Origin: Macrolepiota albuminosa
Lineage: Eukaryota > Basidiomycota > Agaricomycetes > Agaricales > Agaricaceae
Direction: 5' to 3'
Assembly: GCA_027475525.1 (NCBI GenBank)
Contig: JAMWFC010000051.1
Coordinates: 1,439,205-1,503,204 of the forward strand
Length of the DNA stretch: 64,000 nucleotides
The notes beneath the pieces were generated by a model. It did no database searches, was not told the origin of the DNA, and saw only the letters and a list, made by a program, of their open reading frames with translations. This document shows positions 60,571 through 64,000 of the stretch, in pieces (positions within the stretch are counted from its first letter, which is position 1; every line of letters begins with the position of its first letter). The translations under genes were made by a program, and so were the position numbers.

Positions 60571-61088
60571 ATTTGAGTACACTTCTTGAACAGCGATATC
60601 ATGTTTTTCCCAATGACTAACCATATCGGCTCTGTTTATGGATAAGCACATAGTAAGTAACATAAGTGGCATGGCGCACTTTGCAGCTTGACCAAGGTTT
60701 TCATAAATTTGTGTCAACACGATGTATTTACTGGAGTGACAGGATCTATGAGAATTAGGATGGCTTGACCAAGGTTTTCATAAATTTGTGTCAACACGAT
60801 GTATTTACTGGAGTGACAGGATCTATGAGAATTAGGATGAAAGAGGAATGTTACTCACAAGCCATGGGGCTGGATTTCAATCATTCTCTCCTTGACTCGC
60901 CTTCCGATGTCTTTGATCCATGTCTGAACTCGGTCGTTATCCTTTTGCTCGGGCCAGGAATTGTTTTGTAGGGTTGATGACAACAGCTTCTTCATGTATG
61001 CCTTCAACAGATCTGAATCGAACTTGGGGCGTGGCGAGGCAGCATCAGAACGTGACGGAGGAGAATGAAGACCAGAGGTGTTTGCCAT
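60571..61088 (-). CDS. Tctex-type dynein light chain, last exon not identified
   Basis: Light chain of the Tctex1/DYNLT family, part of dynein motors. The start at 61088 gives MANTSGLHSPPSRSDAASPR, then KFDSDLLKAYMKKLLSSTLQ, SWPEQKDNDRVQTWIKDIGR and RVKERMIEIQPHGL, joined to KYIVLTQIYENLGQAAK and then ADMVSHWEKHDIAVQEVYSN before a GTACGT donor at about 60570. The usual final strand (about 15 residues) could not be found further left. The 77-bp duplication at 60686-60839 duplicates part of intron 1 and exon 2; with one copy removed, intron 1 is about 51 bp, the normal size here. Confidence 0.8.
60686..60839. repeat. exact 77-bp tandem duplication inside the dynein light chain gene
   Basis: Identical units 60686-60762 and 60763-60839. 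They cover the end of intron 1 and most of exon 2. Confidence 0.95.
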
Positions 61089-61241
61089 TTAATAGAAATA
61101 CTACAGCCTGACGGGAAATAAGTATGCAGTTGAAGGACAAGTAGCCCCACAGCCAACTTTATTATTAGCCGACCACGTGTTAATCGTCCTTAGCGCGTCT
61201 TTGCATTCGACTCACTTGCACGTCTGCAGTCAAGCGTGCTA

Positions 61242-62631
61242 ATGTCGTCCATTTCATTTCCGTCAGAGCAACCTGTGCCTTCAGATCATGAACAAAGCTT
61301 CTATTCATCACCGTTTGAAGGGAACGCTTCGTTTCAGATGAACCCACTCTCATCTCATCCGCCACGCTTACATCGGGTCTCCGCCGTGTCTTCATCTTCA
61401 ACAGTACATGTGTACGGTACACAGACTTATGAAACAGGGGAGCAAGCCGCACCTGTTGAAAATGAAAAGGAGCAGATGGATGAAGTTGACGCAGAGGAAG
61501 AGCAGGCATCAAAACCAGTTTCCGTTCGAATCAGTAAGGAAGAGGTATGGCGGGAGCTCTTCATTACAAGCAATGGAAGAGACAAGGCTTTCGTACGTTT
61601 CGACCTTGCAAACTGCATCCCCTCCACTCAGCCTCGCCTAGAAATTGATTCAATACTCTATTCGTTTATACCTCCTTTTCCACACTTCCATATCTAGCAG
61701 CCGGCTCCTTCGTCAACCGACAAGACCGTGGTGGGAAGCGGAGCTAGTAAAGCGACTACGTTCAACATATTCTGGGCTTTCATTCACGAGGTATGTATCT
61801 CTTGTCACAATGCGTAATAGAAACATTCGAATAACTCCATGTACAGAAAGCTGTTGCTGCTTTTCAATTGGCTGGGCCCCTTGACGGAGATTAAGGCGCA
61901 GCAGTCTGTACCCTACTCAACGGAAGTGTCTGCAGAAAAGTCAAAAAAGACCCCAAGACCATTTCTTCATACATTGCTTTATGCTCCACCTCCGGTGCTG
62001 CTTGAATTAGTTAATGCATTGGCCGATGATGCTGCAACGCTTTCTCACCTAGGACTCTTTGGGAAGAAGTTCGGCGATAGAGCAGACCGCTTCTCCGATT
62101 GGTGCTGGTTTATTTCGACCCTAGTAGGTCTAGTGGAGAATGGAGTTGAACGTCAAATGATCGGGAATCTCCAACACGACAGTGCGTGCTATCTGCTATT
62201 TCTAGTAATCCTATCTCGTTAATCTATCCTCATAGTTGAGACTCGTCTATATTCCGATTCCATGACGGGAGCGACTTCCAAATCGAGGCCAAAGAGTACC
62301 AAAATCGACGAAAAGGAGCTTACGAGGCTCCGAAAGCAAGATTACTGGCTTCAAATATCACGAGCTAAGCTAGCTATGGATCTGATATTCGTTTGTACGT
62401 CTTAAAATTCGGCCATTACTTTGACAGACCCCGCTGAAGTCAAGTAGCGTATGAGCTTTTCCGGATCCAGCGCTTTAAGGAGTCAGTCAAAACGCTTACT
62501 GGGCTGATTGCCGCCATTTTGAGGTATGGAGCTTCTTCATCTTGGCCTTGAGCCGTGCATTTACATCGCCGGCTAGTTCTTACAAACTCTATCACGGGCA
62601 ATACAACGTTCTCCTCAGGAAATTACTTTAG
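61242..62631 (+). CDS. PEX11-family peroxisomal membrane protein
   Basis: Peroxins of the PEX11 family tubulate and divide peroxisomes. It starts MSSISFPSEQPVPSDHEQSF with a hydrophilic leader (EQMDEVDAEEEQASKPVSV). The first intron joins RDKAF to KLIQYSIRLYLLFHTSISSS. Further exons give TRPWWEAELVKRLRSTYSGL, then RKLLLLFNWLGPLTEIKAQQ, LELVNALADDAATLSHLGLF, GDRADRFSDWCWFISTLVGL and VENGVERQMIGNL, the conserved C-terminal amphipathic and membrane segments, then KQDYWLQISRAKLAMDLIFV. The last exon ends NVLLRKLL at 62631. The long acidic leader suggests a PEX11C-like or fungal-specific member rather than classic PEX11. Confidence 0.86.
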
Positions 62632-62775
62632 ACTTACGGTTTGAATACTCATAGTTATCGCTCACCTGACGAGTCAAATGGGAAGATAGCATCTTATACT
62701 CTTGATTACCTCGTACGTAAATTTATAATCTATATACCCGAAAACGTAGATTGTTTGAACGATTTGAACGTGTCA

Positions 62776-63271
62776 CTACCACCAATTGGACTTTTTGGTA
62801 TCAGCAGGGGGGGTTGGGGTTCCAGTGGTTTGGGTTCCTCTCTTTTCTTGAAGAGCATCCACCTCGGCTTCCAGAACTTTGACCCGAGCTGATCCTTCTT
62901 GCATAAACTTTTCGTGTGATAGCGTTTGTTGTGCGAGTTGCAGGCCCTGAGCGGAGAAGGGCTAGCTGATCCTTCTTGCATAAACTTTTCGTGTGATAGC
63001 GTTTGTTGTGCGAGTTGCAGGCCCTGAGCGGAGAAGGGCTGATATCAATAGACAGAGACATGTATACTATCGCAGCGACAGACCAGATACACTGCAGAGC
63101 CCAGGAGAAATATAGGGACCATGCCGGTACTGTATCTCTGTACCATTGTGCGTGTGCCGAAGGAGGCTTTGGGGTTACGCCTTCGCTGTACATCCGCCTT
63201 TGTGGCGTTGTGCTTCGCAAGCTGGACCACGATGATACGCCACGTATGGCGTAAAGGCGTTTGATGATCAT
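62776..63271 (-). CDS. small single-pass membrane protein, probably mitochondrial, with apparent frameshift
   Basis: Starts at 63271 (MIIKRLYAIRGVSSWSSLRS) with a basic, Ser-rich presequence, then SAHAQWYRDTVP. After that the conserved-looking membrane segment GMVPIFLLGSAVYL is in the +1 frame, so one base seems to be missing in GTACCGGCATGG near 63127. An intron then leads to GLQLAQQTLSHEKFMQEGSA, followed by a coiled coil (RVKVLEAEVDALQEKR) and a tail ending KKSNWW at 62776. The 77-bp duplication at 62887-63040 repeats the exon after the intron. Function unknown; the layout suits a mitochondrial inner-membrane accessory protein. Confidence 0.65.
62887..63040. repeat. exact 77-bp tandem duplication inside the small membrane-protein gene
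   Basis: Identical units 62887-62963 and 62964-63040. One copy suffices for a continuous frame in the last exon. Confidence 0.95.
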
Positions 63272-63326
63272 GGGGTAGGTAGGACACGCGCGTCGAACTG
63301 AATGAAGGAAGAGCTATTGCAGACTC

Positions 63327-63480
63327 GGAAGTTCTCTCGTGGTCAGCTGTTCGAAAAGTGGCGGAAAAATCTCGTGTGTAGGGTCGAGGACGTTGCACTA
63401 CTTGGAAGTTCTCTCGTGGTCAGCTGTTCGAAAAGTGGCGGAAAAATCTCGTGTGTAGGGTCGAGGACGTTGCACTACTT
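63327..63480. repeat. exact 77-bp tandem duplication (probable assembly artefact)
   Basis: Identical units 63327-63403 and 63404-63480. Confidence 0.95.
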
Positions 63481-63535
63481 GCGACTTGGGAAAATGGGAA
63501 GATGCCTGTGCGTGCGATGTCGGGGACGACGATAG

Positions 63536-63689
63536 TAGCAAGGTGGAAGTTTGTGTGATCCGAGCTGACCATGCCGTAAAGGTATCTTCGTCTACTTTTT
63601 CACGATCTCTCATAGCAAGGTGGAAGTTTGTGTGATCCGAGCTGACCATGCCGTAAAGGTATCTTCGTCTACTTTTTCACGATCTCTCA
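63536..63689. repeat. exact 77-bp tandem duplication (probable assembly artefact)
   Basis: Identical units 63536-63612 and 63613-63689. Confidence 0.95.
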
Positions 63690-64000
63690 CACAACTATCT
63701 ACCTCCCACTTTTGGGGACTAATTGAATTGGTTGGAACATGTGGGCATTGCAGTTGCGACCCTGTTGGCCCCTGTCGAGTTGTCTGAAGCGATTCCCGCA
63801 TCCCTCGACAGCCACACAAGAAGCAAGCTAATTGAGTGTTTCTGACAAGCTTCTCCTCAATCTTCTGTTACGCTTGCACATAGGCTCGGGTAGCTACTGG
63901 GGGCACCCAGGGAGTACTTCGGAGTGCAGCGTACGTCAATTGGCTTTTAGGTAGAATCACGGCTGTCAGATATAGCGTGGGACCCCGCATGCGCAGCAGG

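Larger units (their letters stand above)
63272..64000. other. right end of the window, no gene recognised
   Basis: Contains two 77-bp duplications (63327-63480 and 63536-63689). A minus frame reading REKVDEDTFTAWSARITQTS looks coding-like but has no start or splice support and no known family. Confidence 0.4.

Noticed and set aside
57768..63689. Reading the tandem repeats as a CRISPR-like or satellite array
   Set aside because: Each locus has a different unit, only two copies and no spacers; the constant 77-bp period points to assembly.

Overview
The window reads as nuclear DNA of a filamentous basidiomycete, most likely an Agaricomycete. Genes are dense (about 32 in 64 kb), most are cut by many short introns of about 45-65 bp with GT-AG ends, and they lie on both strands with spacers of 50-500 bp. 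Several families are typical of mushroom-forming fungi: paired CCCH zinc-finger proteins, a GH9 endoglucanase, GH105, ACS-type MFS transporters and an RCK-type CAMK kinase. Gene models below were built by eye from splice signals, reading-frame continuity and family motifs. Exon phases were checked by arithmetic for the CCCH pair, RhoGDI, COQ2, RPA3, the PKA regulatory subunit and the Ubl/Herp-like gene, and by frame continuity elsewhere.

Layout. 0-6 kb: 5' end of a GH9 endoglucanase (-), then two tandem paralogous CCCH zinc-finger genes (+). 6-13 kb: RhoGDI, COQ2, RPA3 and a Ytp1-like membrane protein. 13-17 kb: an ACS-family MFS transporter and a Ser/Thr-rich single-pass membrane protein. 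17.7-24 kb: a markedly GC-rich block with a conserved basic protein, a Gfo/Idh/MocA oxidoreductase, an intronless alpha/beta hydrolase and CDT1. 24-29 kb: a second Gfo/Idh/MocA enzyme, a ubiquitin-like/Herp-type membrane protein and the PKA regulatory subunit. 29.4-36 kb: three proteasome genes in a row (beta1/PRE3, RPN12, alpha7/PRE10), then NUP82. 36-43 kb: accessory metabolism, with an MFS transporter divergent from a GH105 hydrolase, a cytochrome P450 and an unidentified multi-exon gene. 43.9-57 kb: housekeeping genes (UBX protein, PITH protein, NIPA-like transporter, SEC12, TAF9, ISU1, PRP31, RCK-type kinase). 57-64 kb: gene-poor DNA with a Tctex-type dynein light chain, a PEX11-like peroxin and a small membrane protein.

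How the genes relate. The clearest functional groups are the proteasome trio with shared promoters at 29.4-32.8 kb and the transporter/GH105 pair at 36-40.5 kb, which fits pectin (rhamnogalacturonan) use. The rest is ordinary core biology: replication (RPA3, CDT1), secretion (SEC12), splicing (PRP31), Fe-S assembly (ISU1) and ubiquinone synthesis (COQ2).

The most important technical point is that eight exact head-to-tail duplications, each with a period of exactly 77 bp, are scattered through the window, seven of them in the last 6.3 kb. A shared period of 77 in unrelated sequence is the mark of unmerged k-mer overlaps in an assembly, not biology. They break one CCCH gene and complicate two genes near the right end. 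I did not find a convincing novel defence, mobile or RNA system.
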